A stretch of 64,000 nucleotides of DNA from Helianthus annuus (GCF_002127325.2 NC_035448.2:121558282-121622281); one strand, 5' to 3'. Counted from the first letter of the stretch, positions 35,341 to 46,557 are shown. Translations and numbers: made by a program. The notes: generated from the letters alone by a model not told the origin.

Positions 35341-36629
35341 GATAGACGTAGAAGATATGACAATAGACCTCACAAATTATGCATGGACTATTTCAATGAT
35401 CACTTATTAGATTGGCCAAATATATATTTTACAGAAATACCTTTTATAATATTCTAATTAGTGTGTATAACATATTGTGTATATCGGTCAAAGGTTACTA
35501 AAAAAAAGGTAAAGTTGTAAAATTTTTTGATATATTGGTGCCGTAATTTCAAGTATTTACGAATATGACACTATGAGCCATGAGGTATTAAATAACTTTG
35601 ACCAATATCTGGACCCTAAAGCAGAAAGAAGAAAAATCAACCCTTTTTTTACGGCTTTAAATTATTTCCACTAATTAAGTGCAATCTTCTATTTCTATTT
35701 CACAATCCTCTAAAATCTCGATCCCTATTAAGCAACTGACGAACGAAGTCAGATGAGCGACGGTACGGTGTTTCGTGAAGAAGTTCAACCTCCGGTGATG
35801 CAATTAGCAGTGGGCTGGTCGTTTAAGAACCAGATACAGAGGAGATCAGAGGAACCTTGTAGAACCTGATACAGAGGAGATCGGAGGAACCGCAACCACT
35901 GGTAAAACGTTCCGACCCACCGGATTTCTGGCCACTCCATCATCGTCGTGTAGAGTGTTCCGGTTGTTCCAGACTCCAAATCGAACTTCATGGACGATGG
36001 TTTGTCTCGATGTGGTGGAGGAGTTGTTTCGAATCCGAAAAAAAAACTTCAACGATGTATAAGGTTTTGGTTTGATTTTCTCAAAGGTTTGTTATATTTC
36101 TCGACACTGTATATTCGATTCTTAAAGTTGTTAAGGGATTGTGATATGTTTGATTTCGTTTCATGATGTTCATGGTGGCAGTTGCCGATGTGAATATTGT
36201 CCCTGTTAGTGCATAAGGAAAAACCCTATACTTTGGTTCTAAAGTGCAGTAAAAGAATTCTTCGTCTAAAACTCTCCAAGATTCAGATTTAAATAAACCG
36301 ACGCTAGGTAGGTTTAAAAAAATCACATATGTGTTGTTCCAAAGAATAAAATCTACGATCCAGTTTGAAAAATATTTGTAAAAGGCTTGTATCCTTTCTG
36401 TGTAAAATTAATAACGTAGAAATCATATGAGAAAAAAAAAATTTCTTTGGTACCATATTTAAATTCGCAATCTGTGATTTATCTTTGGATACACATATGT
36501 ATACTGTAATAAAAATAAGAAGAAGACATACTACAGTGTGAGATATGCTGGCGCGTACCGGGATGCGATGAGCGATAAATTCATGTTGAATCTGACTGGT
36601 TAAAGATTGCCAGAAAACTCAGTTGGTTA
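35341..36629. other. 5' internal part of copia B, no gene recognised
   Basis: Between the LINE and the primer-binding region of B. gag would be expected on the minus strand but I cannot recognise any. An imperfect ~45 bp repeat (GATACAGAGGAGATC followed by GAGGAACC) occurs at about 35830-35890. Short frames here look spurious. Confidence 0.55.
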
Positions 36630-36648
36630 GAGTCTCGTGCTGATAACG
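36630..36648 (-). promoter_or_regulatory. Primer-binding region of copia B
   Basis: Minus strand after the LTR reads CGTTATCAGCACGAGACTC, directly next to the LTR end. It is not the TGGTATCAGAGC of most elements here, so a different tRNA primer is likely. Confidence 0.6.
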
Positions 36649-36815
36649 TGAAATGAAAAATGAGAAGTGTCAATCTTTTATTTATCAACCACATATATAT
36701 ACAAATGATTGTAGTCAAGATGTAACTGATGTAGTCAACATGTAACTGAAACTTAACAACTTAGGAGGAGAATTAAGAGGATAATTAAGATGGCAATATA
36801 TCTGTATTTATAACA
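36649..36815 (-). repeat. Copia B 5' LTR
   Basis: About 167 bp, minus strand TGTTATAAATACAG...CATTTCA. Almost the same as 16548-16725. Confidence 0.9.
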
Positions 36816-36913
36816 TGTTTTTTTTCTTTTTTTACTCTAAAATAATAATAGTAATAAAACCCATGTATTAGAGATGAGTTGGGCTTTCTCATGGGCAAAA
36901 AAAATACCCAAAA
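36816..36913 (-). repeat. Copia A 3' LTR, proximal part
   Basis: Matches the first ~100 bp of the 5' LTR (41640-41741); the second base of the expected TGTTGGG start is changed to T. The PPT AAAAAGGGGGAGAT (minus strand, about 36916-36930) precedes it. Confidence 0.9.
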
Positions 36914-36930
36914 AATCTCCCCCTTTTTGT

Positions 36931-39900
36931 CTATGAGAAAGAGTTTGCCATCCCGGCGATCGAGCAACATACCTTCAACTTTTCCCTTGCTAAAGGTTTA
37001 GTAAACATATCGGAACCGTTATCATCGGTATGAACTTTATCAAGTTCAAATAGCTTGTCTTCAATAGCATCTCTAATCCAATGATACTAACATCAATATG
37101 TTTTGTTCTTTTGTGAAACATAGCATTCTTCGCAAGGTGAATAGCGCTTTCATTATCACAAAGGACCATGTAGCGTTGTTGCATAAAGCCAAGCTCTTGC
37201 GTAAATCTTTTCAACCACAATAGTTCTTTGCACGCTTCTGTTGCTGCCATATACTCAGCCTCTGTAGTAGACAAAGCAACACACTTTTGCAATCTAGACT
37301 GCCAAGATACAGCTCCCCTTGCAAAAGTCATCAAATAACCAGAAGTAGATTTCATGTTGTCCTTATTTCCCGCCATATCAGAATCCGTATAACCAACAAG
37401 CATTGGTTCTTCATTCCTAAATGTTATACCCAATTTGGAAGTACCACGTAGATATCTAAAAATCCACTTAACTGCTTCCCAATGCTTCTTACCTGGATTT
37501 GATAGAAACCGACTAACAACACCTACTGCATGGGCAATATCAGGTCTTGTACACACCATTGCATACATCAAGCTTCCAACCGCTGACGCGTATGGAACTT
37601 TATCCATGTCTTCAATCTCCTCCTTCGAAAAAGGGCAATCTTTTTCGGTTAGTTTAAAATTGGAATAAGAGGTGAACTGACCGATTTGGCTTTATCCATG
37701 TTGAACCTGCGAAGCACCTTCTCAATGTATTGCTCTTGTGACATGTGTAACTTCTTTGAAGCTCTATCTCTAGTAATCCGAATGCCAAGAATCTGTTTTA
37801 CTGGCCCCAAGTCTTTCATAGAAAAAGACTTGCTTAATTCTTTCTTCAGTTGAACAATCCTCTCTGCATTCTTGCCAACAATCAACATGTCAGCAACATA
37901 AAGTAATAAAATGATAAAATCATCATCACCAAACCTCTGAAAGAAAACACAGTGATCTGAAATAGTCTTTCAGTAGCCTTGCTTCCCCATAACAGACTCA
38001 AATTTCTTGTACCACTGCCTCAGTGCTTATTTCAACCCATATAGACTTTTCTGAAGCTTACAGACATAGTCTTCTTTACCTTTAACCTGAAAACCTTCAG
38101 GTTGCTCCATATAGATTTCCTTGTCCAAGTCACCATGAAGGAAAGCTGTCTTGACATCCATTTGCTCAACCTCAAGATCAAGCCTAGCAGCCAAACCAAG
38201 AATCACTCGAATGGAACTCATCTTCACGACCGGAGAGAAAATCTCATCAAAATCAATACCCTTTCTCTGAATGAACCCTTTGACCACCAATCTAGCTTTG
38301 TATCTAGGCCGTGAGGTATGATCTTCAGTCTTCACTTTGTAGACCCACTTGTTCTTCAAAGCTCTTTTGCCCTTAGGAAAGTTCACCAACTCAAAAGTAT
38401 TGTTCTCATACAAGGAATTCATCTCATCTTGCATAGCTTCAAACCACTCTCTTTTATGTTCATCTTCCATAGCCTCTGTATAACACTCGGGCTCTCCCCC
38501 ATCCGAGCGTAAGACATACTCAGCAGAAAAACGGGTAGAAGGATGACGGTCTCTTGTAGACCGCCTTAGTGGGACAAATGTTGGCATACCTGGTACTGGT
38601 AACTCTGGATGAGAACCCTCATCCAACTCGTGCTGCTCTGGAATATCATGATTATCAGTACCGTGTTGTTCATCATCTTGAATGTCATCTTCATTATGTG
38701 GCTCAATGTGCTGAGGAGGGACTGGATCCAAATCAGAAAGATCATCAGTATGTTGAGGAACTATCTTTGTCTTCTCAATATCTTTCAAACTTTGACCTTC
38801 AATAAAATCAGCATCGAAACTTCTTATGAGTTTCTTTGAGATTGGATCATAAAACCTGTGTCCAAACTCATCTCCCCCATAACCAAGGAATATACATGGC
38901 TTGGTCTTTATATCAAGCTTTGTTCTTTCATCTTTGGGAATATGCATAAAAGTCTTGCATCCGAAGACCCGCAAATCATCGTATGAAACATCTTTGCCAC
39001 TCCAAACCCTGTCAGGAACATCAAAAGACAAAGGAACACAAGGAGTACGATTAATAACATTTATTGCGGTGTTCAAAGCTTCACCCCAAAAGGAATTAGG
39101 CAACCCTGCATGTGATAGCAAACATCTAACCCTTTCAACCAATGTTCTATTCATCCGTTCTGCTAAACCATTCAGCTGTGGTGTCTTTGGAGGAGTCTTT
39201 TGGTGTCGAATACCTTTCTCTCTACAATAAGCATCAAAAGGACCAATGTATTCACCTCCATTATCTATTCGAATACACTTGAGCCTCTTCTCAGTTTGTC
39301 TCTCAACTAAGGCATGAAACTGCTTAAACACATCTAATACCTGATCTTTAGACTTCACAGTATAAGCCCAGACTTTTCTCGAATGATCATCGATAAAAGT
39401 GACAAAATACAAGCAGCCCCCAAGTGTTCTAGTCTTCATAGGACCACAAACATCCGAATGTATTAAATCAAGTATATTGTCTCTCCTATGAGGAGGATGA
39501 CTCTTAAAAGAAACTCTTCTTTGCTTACCTGCCAGACAATGAGAACACTTCTTCAAATGAACATCATGCAAATCGGGCAAGGCATTCTTCTTCAACAACA
39601 TAGACATCCCCTTTTCACTCATGTGAGCAAGTCTCCTATGCCACAAGTCAGTCATATCAGCGTTCAATAACAAATTGACCGAGTCTTTAGAGATCTTCGG
39701 ATGCGTTCTGTATAATTTTGAAGTTCTTTTACCTCTTGCCATGATCAAAGAACCACGAGTGAGTTTCCAAATACCATCACCAAAGGTACTATGGTAACCA
39801 TCATCATCAAGTAAACCTGCGGAGATCAAATTGAGTCTAATATCTGGAACACGTTTTACATTGTGTAAAACCAACTCCATCCCAGTGTCAAACTTCAAGC

Positions 39901-39975
39901 AAATATCCCCAACACCTATAATCTTTGATAGCCCGTTATTACCCATCTTAACAACCCCAAAGTCCCAGGTGTATA
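36931..39975 (-). pseudogene. Copia A pol: protease end, integrase, reverse transcriptase, RNase H
   Basis: The long clean part (to 38027) contains the pre-integrase motif LWHRRLAHMS (39640), integrase (HSDVCGP, IRIDNGGEY, GLAERMNRT) and the start of reverse transcriptase (KNKWVYKVK, KARLVVKGF, FSPVVKMSSIR, DVKTAFLHGDL). After the SLYGLK segment comes a stop (about 38025). The catalytic YVDD reads YVAD (about 37885). A frame change lies near 37640, then RNase H with YTDSDMAGNK and CDNESAIHLAKN, and one more base change near 37085. The last coding codon is before TAG at 36931-36933. Polyprotein activity is lost in this copy. Confidence 0.92.
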
Positions 39976-40929
39976 AGATGAAAAAAATTCCCTTTGTGAC
40001 GTCACATGGCATGTAGCACCACTGTCAACAGCCCAACTCGAATCATTATGTGTAATGTTCACCATGTCATAATCACAACAAATAAAGAACTCTTTAGTAG
40101 CAGAATTAACTTTCGAAGTGTCGTTGCCACCATCATCTTTCTTATGATTGTTCTTTTGATTGTTGTAATTAGCCTTCTTGTTCTCCTTTTTCAGTTGTCT
40201 GCAAAATTTAATTGTATGTCCTTTCTTACCACAATGATGACACTCATAATCAGCAAACTTACCTCTGGACTTACTACGATGCTTCCCTTTGTTACTCGAA
40301 CCTCTACTTTGACTTCTCCCCCTGCTTTCTGTGACTAAGACATCCGAATGTGAAGAGGAGCCCTGCGATTTTCTTCTCATCTCTTCATTTAAAATACCGC
40401 CTTTAGCCATTTCCATAGTAATAATACCATTTGCTGCAGAGTTGGACAATGATGTCCTAAAAGTCTCCCAAGAATCTGGTAAAGTACCAAGAAGCCATAA
40501 GCCTTGTATCTCGTCTTCAAACTTGATACCCATTCCTGCAAGCTGATTAATAATGCCCTGAAAAACATTCAAGTGATCAGTAACAGGAGTTCCATCATTG
40601 TACTTCAAGTTAATCAACTGTTTAATCAAGAACAATTTATTGTTCCCGGTCTTTCGAGCATACAACTCTTCAAGCTTATTCCACAGAGTACGAGCATGAG
40701 TCTCCCCACTAATATGGTTCAAAACATTATCATCGACCCACTGGCGAATGTAGCCACAAACTTTTCTGTGTAAGATATTCCATTCTTCATCTGTTTTACC
40801 TTCAGGTTTATCAGTATTAAACACAGGCATATAATAATCTTTCACATAAAGGAGATCTTCCATCTTGCCTCTCCAAACATGATAATTAGAACCATTCAAA
40901 TTCACAATCCTACTTGTATTAGCTTCCAT
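39976..40929 (-). pseudogene. Copia A gag with zinc knuckle and protease active site
   Basis: ATG at 40929. The first 190 residues show the copia gag pattern (NGSNYHVWRGKMEDLL, LWNKLEELYARK). A basic Ser/Arg-rich stretch precedes the CCHC knuckle CHHCGKKGHTIKFC (about 40240). The protease motif WAVDSGATCHVT is at about 40025. One G is lost near 39975 in the GGGACTTTGG run, so gag-pol breaks there. In the family gag forms the virus-like particle and the protease cleaves the polyprotein. Confidence 0.9.
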
Positions 40930-40966
40930 CGTTCAAACAAGTTTTAACCCAATAACAAGAGCCAAT

Positions 40967-40979
40967 GGCTCTGATACCA
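40967..40979 (-). promoter_or_regulatory. Primer-binding site of copia A
   Basis: Minus strand TGGTATCAGAGCC, complementary to initiator tRNA-Met, three bases after the LTR end at 40983. Confidence 0.95.
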
Positions 40980-40982
40980 CTC

Positions 40983-41741
40983 TGATGGGAAAAAAACGCG
41001 AAACCCGGTCACAAACGGTAAACTAAAACGCGGAAGCAAACTTCGTTTGACCAAATATTTTCCCAACTCGAATGAACCTGTGAGGATGCAAACAAATAGG
41101 TATAAAACTAATAATAAAGAGACACCGAATTTTAGCGTGGAAAACCTCTCAAAAAAGGAGAGTAAAAACCACGGGACTACTAGAGCCGCTTAAAATCCAC
41201 TATCACCAATAATAGCAATACAAAGTCTTCTCTAGGTAAAACTAGAGGCATACAAAATCATCAAATACTTGGCACAAACGAACTTCAAGTATATGGAATA
41301 AAAACAAAACAAGTAAGCGAGTAAGAGGTATCACCACGAGGAATTAACAATCTCCGGTACGTCTTTTATCTTCACCCAAAAATACTCAGCCAATAATAGA
41401 GCTCTAATTCTTGTATCTGTTGTGTGTCTTATGACGGCAGAATCAGCATCACAAAAGAAAACCACAAAAACATATATTATTTTCTTGCGGCAACTTCCTT
41501 AGCAAGAAAAACAAATATTATTTTTTTTGTGTTACGATGGCAAGCCCAACAAAAGGAATCCACAATTATGGCCCAATAGAAATCACCTTTGATTTCTTTC
41601 CTTTCTGTTGACGTCGGTGAGCACCAAAAACAAATTTGTTTTTTTTTTTTTTTCCTTTTATTACTTTAAAATGATAATAGTAATAAAACCCATGTATTAG
41701 AGATGAGTTGGGCTTTCTTATGGGCAAAAAAATACCCAACA
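40983..41741 (-). repeat. Copia A 5' LTR (759 bp)
   Basis: Minus strand TGTTGGGTATTTTT...CCCATCA. Matches the split 3' LTR. Frames inside are shadows. Confidence 0.93.
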
Positions 41742-42606
41742 TAGACCATTCGTAATCGTTTGGTTGTGGGCGTTTTGAAGCCCAAACACGCCCCAAAACA
41801 CGCCCATCATCGAGCCCCTTGGGCATTTTTTTGCAAAAACTTTGTTGGGGCATCCAATATTCCACGCCAAATGGGGCAAATTTTGACCAATGAGAACTTT
41901 GCAACGGTAACAAACGGCTAGTTCCTTTAATTTTTGTATTCAACCTTTGTATATAAATACTCTCATTCCTCATCCATTTTTTACAAACCACAACCAAAAA
42001 ACTCTCATTTCTCATCCATTTTATATAAACCACAACCAAAATTTTATACAACCTTCACCCATTTTATGAAAAATGGATTCCCCCACTTCCTCGTCGTCCA
42101 TTGCAAATTATTACTACAAAATTTCTTAGCGGATGAGGGTGACTCGACCGATGAGGAGCTCGAGCAAGAGGCGGTTACGAGTGCGTGCGAACTAGCGGCT
42201 CGTTATTCTAAACATTATGAGTTAGCGCTTGATTTGGTCGAACACGTGTGATCGGTTCGTTATATTCCAAACGAGGGTGAGCAAGAGTCAGATGACGAAG
42301 AAGACGAAGATGATGGGAATGGCGAAAGTGAAGACAATAATTAAAAACAATATTATTAGTTTTAAAAATACTATGTAATTGTGTTTTATTATTTATGTAA
42401 TTTTATTTAATTAATAGAATATAATTTGTTTTAAAAATTAAAAAAACAGGAAAGTGTGGAAATGACACGTTGCGGATAACGCCCAAGGGTGGGGCATTAT
42501 ACCACTACGCCCATTTTTGCACAATGCCCCTTTGCTGACAAGGATGCCACGTGACGGACAACGCCCAAAGGTGGGGTATTATTCACCCAAACGACTACGC
42601 ATAGTC
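41742..42606 (+). mobile_element. Decayed PIF/Harbinger element C, entered by copia A
   Basis: Left terminus GACCATTCGTAATCGTTTGG: its first three bases lie at 15875-15877 and the TAGAC duplication repeats them at 41744-41746. Right terminus on the minus strand is GACTATGCGTAGTCGTTTGG. TSD TTA at 15872-15874 and 42607-42609. Copia A is therefore inserted 3 bp inside this element. Confidence 0.88.
42073..42344 (+). pseudogene. Short acidic protein remnant in Harbinger C
   Basis: ATG at 42073 opens a Ser-rich start, with a frame change near 42125. Then come an acidic segment (DEGDSTDEELEQE), a stop at about 42249 and a further acidic stretch (ESDDEEDEDD) to TAA 42344. Such tails occur at the ends of PIF genes, but no transposase core is left. 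I do not recognise a specific function. Confidence 0.5.
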
Positions 42607-42610
42607 TTAA

Positions 42611-42725
42611 GACTATGTGGTGTGGAGGGGCTTGGGTTGGGAGTATTGTTCGACATGTGAGAGATGTGGGCTCCACCAGTCCACACCAAAAAAAGTAGGG
42701 TGTGAGAGTGGTGTGGGGTGCCATG
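42611..42725. mobile_element. One end of a Harbinger element (D), truncated
   Basis: Starts GACTATGTGGTGTGG after TAA (42608-42610) and continues GGGGCTTGGGTTGGG, as in element H2. The other end was not found. Confidence 0.65.
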
Positions 42726-43009
42726 TCGTTTTTTTTTTTTTTTAAGTCAACAATTATATAAAAAAAAACTCTAAAATCCCCAATTTGTTTTTAACACCAG
42801 ACAATACATATCCCAAGTATTTCATTTCTTTTCTCGAGTACAAATTCCTTTAGGGGCAGACAATAAAAAAATGCAAAGTAACAGCAGCAAATTAATAGCA
42901 AAACAAAAATTGACATCCTTCCATCATAATTGCGCTACACTTTCTATTTTTTTTTATCTAAAACAATTGTTTCACAAATAAGCATGTGCGTACATCAGTC
43001 TACAATTTT
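42726..43009. other. AT-rich spacer, no gene seen
   Basis: T-runs and A-rich sequence; nothing recognised. Confidence 0.5.
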
Positions 43010-43250
43010 TTTTTTTAATTGAAAACTTTATTAAGAATCGGCCGGCCTCACAAAAACGCAGGACCGTACCAAACCCCGACTACATCATATACAGAGGATT
43101 ATTACATCAATCTCTTCAAACCAAGTTACTATGATTGGACCTACTTTTTATCCAGAAAAAACTAAGAGACTTCACTCCCCAAATATCTCGTTACTATCAC
43201 CTCTACCGTTTGAAACAATCTTCAAGTTCCTAGCTTTCCAAATACATCAA
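43010..43250 (-). mobile_element. 3' end of a LINE, minus strand
   Basis: On the minus strand a WKARN-like coding end (about 43240) is followed by a 3' UTR with AATAAAGTTTTCAATT and an A-tail (43010-43020). About 240 bp remain. Different in sequence from the LINE at 29818. Confidence 0.6.
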
Positions 43251-43275
43251 CTGGTAAAGCCTAAACCTAATGGTT

Positions 43276-43390
43276 TAACTGGTAAAGCGGAGGGCATTAA
43301 CCTCATGTGCATAAACCTTAAAATGAGCTAAAAGCCTAAAACATTATTTAACTGGTAAAGCGGAGGGCATTAACCTCATATGCTCCTGTT
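43276..43390. repeat. Direct repeat of ~40 bp with a tRNA-like core
   Basis: AACTGGTAAAGCGGAGGGCA occurs at about 43280 and 43351, each followed by TTAACCTCAT. GAGG...CCTC could pair as in an anticodon stem, but no B-box is seen. It might derive from a SINE head. Confidence 0.4.
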
Positions 43391-43429
43391 TACATGCTTT
43401 TGACCATTAAGTTTTGATACAAAGAGACA

Positions 43430-43609
43430 GGGGCGAAGTTTGAGATTTCCGATTGAGAGGGGGTCGAAAACGTATATACCTAATAAAATTATAAAACCGG
43501 GGGTCGAAAATGTACATACCTAAAAAATTATATACGTAAACTACATACCGGACACTATTGTGCGAAAAGTCCCCCCCCCCCCTCCGGCCCCTACAAAGCT
43601 GCGCCCCTG
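43430..43609. mobile_element. hAT-type MITE (180 bp)
   Basis: Termini CAGGGGCGAAG and (minus strand) CAGGGGCGCAG. Flanks CAAAGAGA (43422-43429) and CAAACAGA (43610-43617), an 8 bp TSD with one mismatch. Relative of the remnant at 10356-10474. Confidence 0.92.
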
Positions 43610-43815
43610 CAAACAGATGGGAGATCCAATTTAAGAGAAGCCTAAACAGCTGTTCATGGGATCCATATGATAAAGAGGAGATTTTACTTGATTTGCAATC
43701 TTGATAATTTACTTCTAAATTTGCTTTCTATTCGTGATTCTTAAAAACCTCCTGTAAATATATATAGTGTGTTTGTGTTTTAGTTTAATGCTAATAATAT
43801 ATTAAAAATGAAATC

Positions 43816-43990
43816 TTAATGTTCAACACCAAAATTTACTTGTTGTTCAAGTGTAATCTCAAGTGCTTTCATGAGTTCAGCCATCGTTGGTCGCTCTTCT
43901 TAAGCTTTACTAATGCATCAATAAGCAGCGCATGAAAATGTACGAGGAACCCAATTTCATTTGTTCTTTGCTGCTTTAGGTGATTGCGTA
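43816..43990 (-). pseudogene. Receptor-like kinase C-terminal fragment
   Basis: On the minus strand a frame reads FSCAAY, CISKA and EERPTMAELMKALEITLEQQ to TAA at 43816-43818, with two internal stops. This is the end of kinase subdomain XI of plant receptor-like kinases. It is the only host-gene-derived sequence I see. It probably came here by capture or as a degraded duplicate; the kinase core is absent. Confidence 0.7.
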
Positions 43991-44009
43991 CACCTCAAGG
44001 CAATTAAAG

Positions 44010-45235
44010 GTATAGGATATTAGGATACGATACGATACAAAATTATATGATACGATACTATAGGATACTATACGATATGATAAGATATGATATTGTACTA
44101 CACATATAGGCTTATACGAGACTTATACTACACTATATGATATGATACTACATCCATAGGCCTATACGAGACGTATACTATACGATACGATACTTGACAA
44201 TGTTTTTTTATTTATTTTTAAAGTACTTATTATAGAACTTTGCTAAAGCGATAAATAATGTATAAAAATACTTCTAAAAAAACTACCATTTATATACGCC
44301 GCGTATAGGCCTATACGCAGTGTATATAAAGGGTCTAAAAGATAATTTTACCCCTGGTTTTGGCTGCGTATAGCCCCTAATCCAGGGGTAAAATGGTCTT
44401 TTTACCAAACTTGCCCCACGTATATGCCACATACAGGGCTATACACGGCGTATATTAAAAAAAAACAATTTAACCCGTGGATTGGGGGCTATACAGAGCC
44501 CAAACCAGGGGTAAAATTGTGCTTTTGGCCCTTTATATATGCCGCATATAGGCCTATATACACAGCGTATATAAAGGGTAGGTTTTTTTTCTTTACCTCA
44601 AGCCAGTGGTAAAACTGCCTTTTGACCCTTTATATACGCCGCCTATAGCCCTATACGCAATATATATAAATGGTGGGTTTTTTAGGAAACAATTTTTACA
44701 TTACTTATCGTTTTAGCAAAGTTCTATAAGAAGTACTTTAAAAAACATTTTTAAGTATCGTTTCGTATAGTATAAGCCTCGTATAAACCTCGTATGGTCT
44801 ATGGATGTAGTATCGTATCGTATAGTGTTGTATAAGTCTCATATAGGCCTATAGGTGTAGTATAGTATCATATCCTATCTTATCGTATCGAATAATGTAG
44901 TATAAGTATCGTATATGTCCCCTATTGGTCTTGTATATGTCTATAGGCCTATACAGGACCTATAGTACACCTATAGACTTATATGGGACCTACACTACAC
45001 CTATAGGCCTATACGGGTGTTGTATGTTATCCTATAGTATCGTATCGTATTATATTGTATCGTATCGTATAGTGCATAGTATAACTCTTGTATAGGTTCC
45101 CTATAGGTCTTGTATGTGCCTATAGGCCTATAAGGGACCTATACTACACCTATAGACTTATACAGGTGTTGTATGATATACTATAGTATCATATCGTAAT
45201 GCATCAATCATATCGTATAGTGATTTATAGGTTAG
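44010..45235. repeat. Large foldback with repeated palindromic motifs
   Basis: Arms 44200-44330 and 44628-44760 are reverse complements (both hold the TTTAGCAAAG / CTTTGCTAAA segment and ATATACGCCG). The outer parts (44010-44200 and 44760-45235) are low-complexity CGTATCGTAT / ATACGATACG repeats. TATAGGCCTATA-type dyads recur many times. The centre has repeated units ending in TTTTACCCCTGG or its like. No gene or clear TSD. Confidence 0.8.
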
Positions 45236-45532
45236 ATAATTTTTTGAAGGGAATAATTTTTTTTACCTTTTTAGTTTAATATCATGAATTAAATACAAAA
45301 AATCATAGACCAATTTTTTTTTTTTTTTTTACTTTTTAAGTTAATATCATGAATTAAATAAAAAAAATTAATTCAAAAAGGAATTTATTTTTTTTATTAT
45401 TACATAACTAATAATCCAGAATAAAAAAATAAAAAATAAAAAAATTTTCTCTATAGGGAGAACTGATATGCGCAAAATGCAACATATAAATTATATCAAT
45501 TGTGGCATAAAACTAACCCTTTTTAGTACTAA
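45236..45532. other. AT-rich spacer, no gene seen
   Basis: T- and A-runs; a near duplicate of TTTAATATCATGAATTAAATA occurs twice. No gene signal. Confidence 0.5.
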
Positions 45533-46557
45533 TGTTGGAAAAAGTGTGATTTTGTCTTCCTTTTGTATTTTCAGGATTAAATGAGCTCAAATTAACAAAA
45601 GAAGCAAAAAGACAGCAAAATCTAACATAAATACAAGAAAAGGGACAAAAGTGGAATGCCTGACCCCTCAACAGTATCTTCCCAAGCAAAATTAAGAAAG
45701 CAGAAGACTGAACATGCCCCGTGCTCAGCGAGCACAGGGCCGTGCCCAAGAAGCAGCAGAAAAGACAAACCTATAGAAGCTTCTACTGCCCACCACGGGG
45801 CCGTGCCCAGCGGACACGGGGTCATGGTCAACTTGCTGCAGGGCATTTATTGTAATTGCGAATTACAATTAATGAGGAGAGAGAGTGTCAGATGGACACG
45901 GGGCCGTGCCCGGGCTTCTGTTCAGCCTATAAATAAGAGTGCTTGGAGCCATTTCAACTCATCCCTTGGCACACCACCTCTCTCACACTTCACCCACCAC
46001 CCACCACCACCATAACACCATCATCCACCACCATCATCCATTGTCCATCATAGAGTGTGTGAGTCATCTCGGGATCCAAGATTGATCGTAAGAGTTCTTG
46101 ACAATCAAAGGCCATGTTTGCCTAAGTCTCTTACATCACTTGGTGAAGACACGTGTTTAGTGTAATACTTTTTATTTTTAATCTTTTGCACTTTTTAATT
46201 GGTTTTGTATTAATGACTTTAATTACTAGTTTCTTATGTTGAAGGTGATTCTTCCTTATCGTTTGTCCGTGGTGTCTTGGCATTATTTTACTGTCTATAT
46301 AAAATAAAAGATTTTCACCATTCATATCTCCACGGTCTATATGGAGGTATGTTGGCTAGCTGGTCGGGGGTTAAGGGAACAGTTTGGTAAGAGTCTTGCC
46401 ATTGTTCAGTGTATAGATCCTGCAAAGGAACTAGGTCAAATTTAGTAGGACCTCCTTCAATACCCAAAGGTATTGGATGGCGGGGGTCCAAACTCTTTGA
46501 TCCCCTCATAAGTTAAACTACTATTAAAACTTTAACCCAGCTACTTAGGACTGTATC
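45533..46557 (+). mobile_element. LTR (solo or partial) of a Ty3/gypsy element
   Basis: Starts TGTTGGAAAAAGTG. Contains a TATA box TATAAATA (45928-45935) and, upstream, three CACGG..CCGTG-type dyads (about 45733, 45793, 45894). A C-rich leader (CACCACCACCA) follows. The 3' limit is only inferred from the start of the next element. The reading frames here are not genes. Confidence 0.6.

Larger units (their letters stand above)
16548..36815 (-). mobile_element. Ty1/copia element B, host of three large insertions
   Basis: Short LTRs (3' LTR 16548-16725, 5' LTR 36649-36815) starting TGTTATAAATACAG on the minus strand. TGTTT follows on the right (36816-36820), and TGTTTTT lies at the left edge, compatible with a TSD in a T-run. 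It contains a CACTA element, a Harbinger element and a LINE. Only protease to RNase H is recognised; no clear gag was found. Confidence 0.88.
15878..41741 (-). mobile_element. Ty1/copia element A, with copia B nested in its 3' LTR
   Basis: Perfect 5 bp TSD TAGAC at 15873-15877 and 41742-41746. The 5' LTR is 40983-41741; the 3' LTR is split into 36816-36913 and 15878-16547 by element B. Without B the element is about 5.6 kb. The split LTR parts match the 5' LTR at roughly 98 percent by eye. gag and pol are on the minus strand and contain several breaks. Confidence 0.95.

Noticed and set aside
38102..40773. Plus-strand frames of 60-110 codons
   Set aside because: Antisense shadows of copia A gag-pol.
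41566..42051. 161-codon minus-strand frame
   Set aside because: Crosses the copia A LTR boundary into Harbinger C, so it cannot be an ancestral gene.
43276..43390. tRNA gene
   Set aside because: A tRNA-like core appears twice but the 33rd-position U, acceptor stem and T-arm are missing.
45656..46015. 119-codon plus-strand frame
   Set aside because: Covers promoter dyads, TATA box and leader of an LTR.
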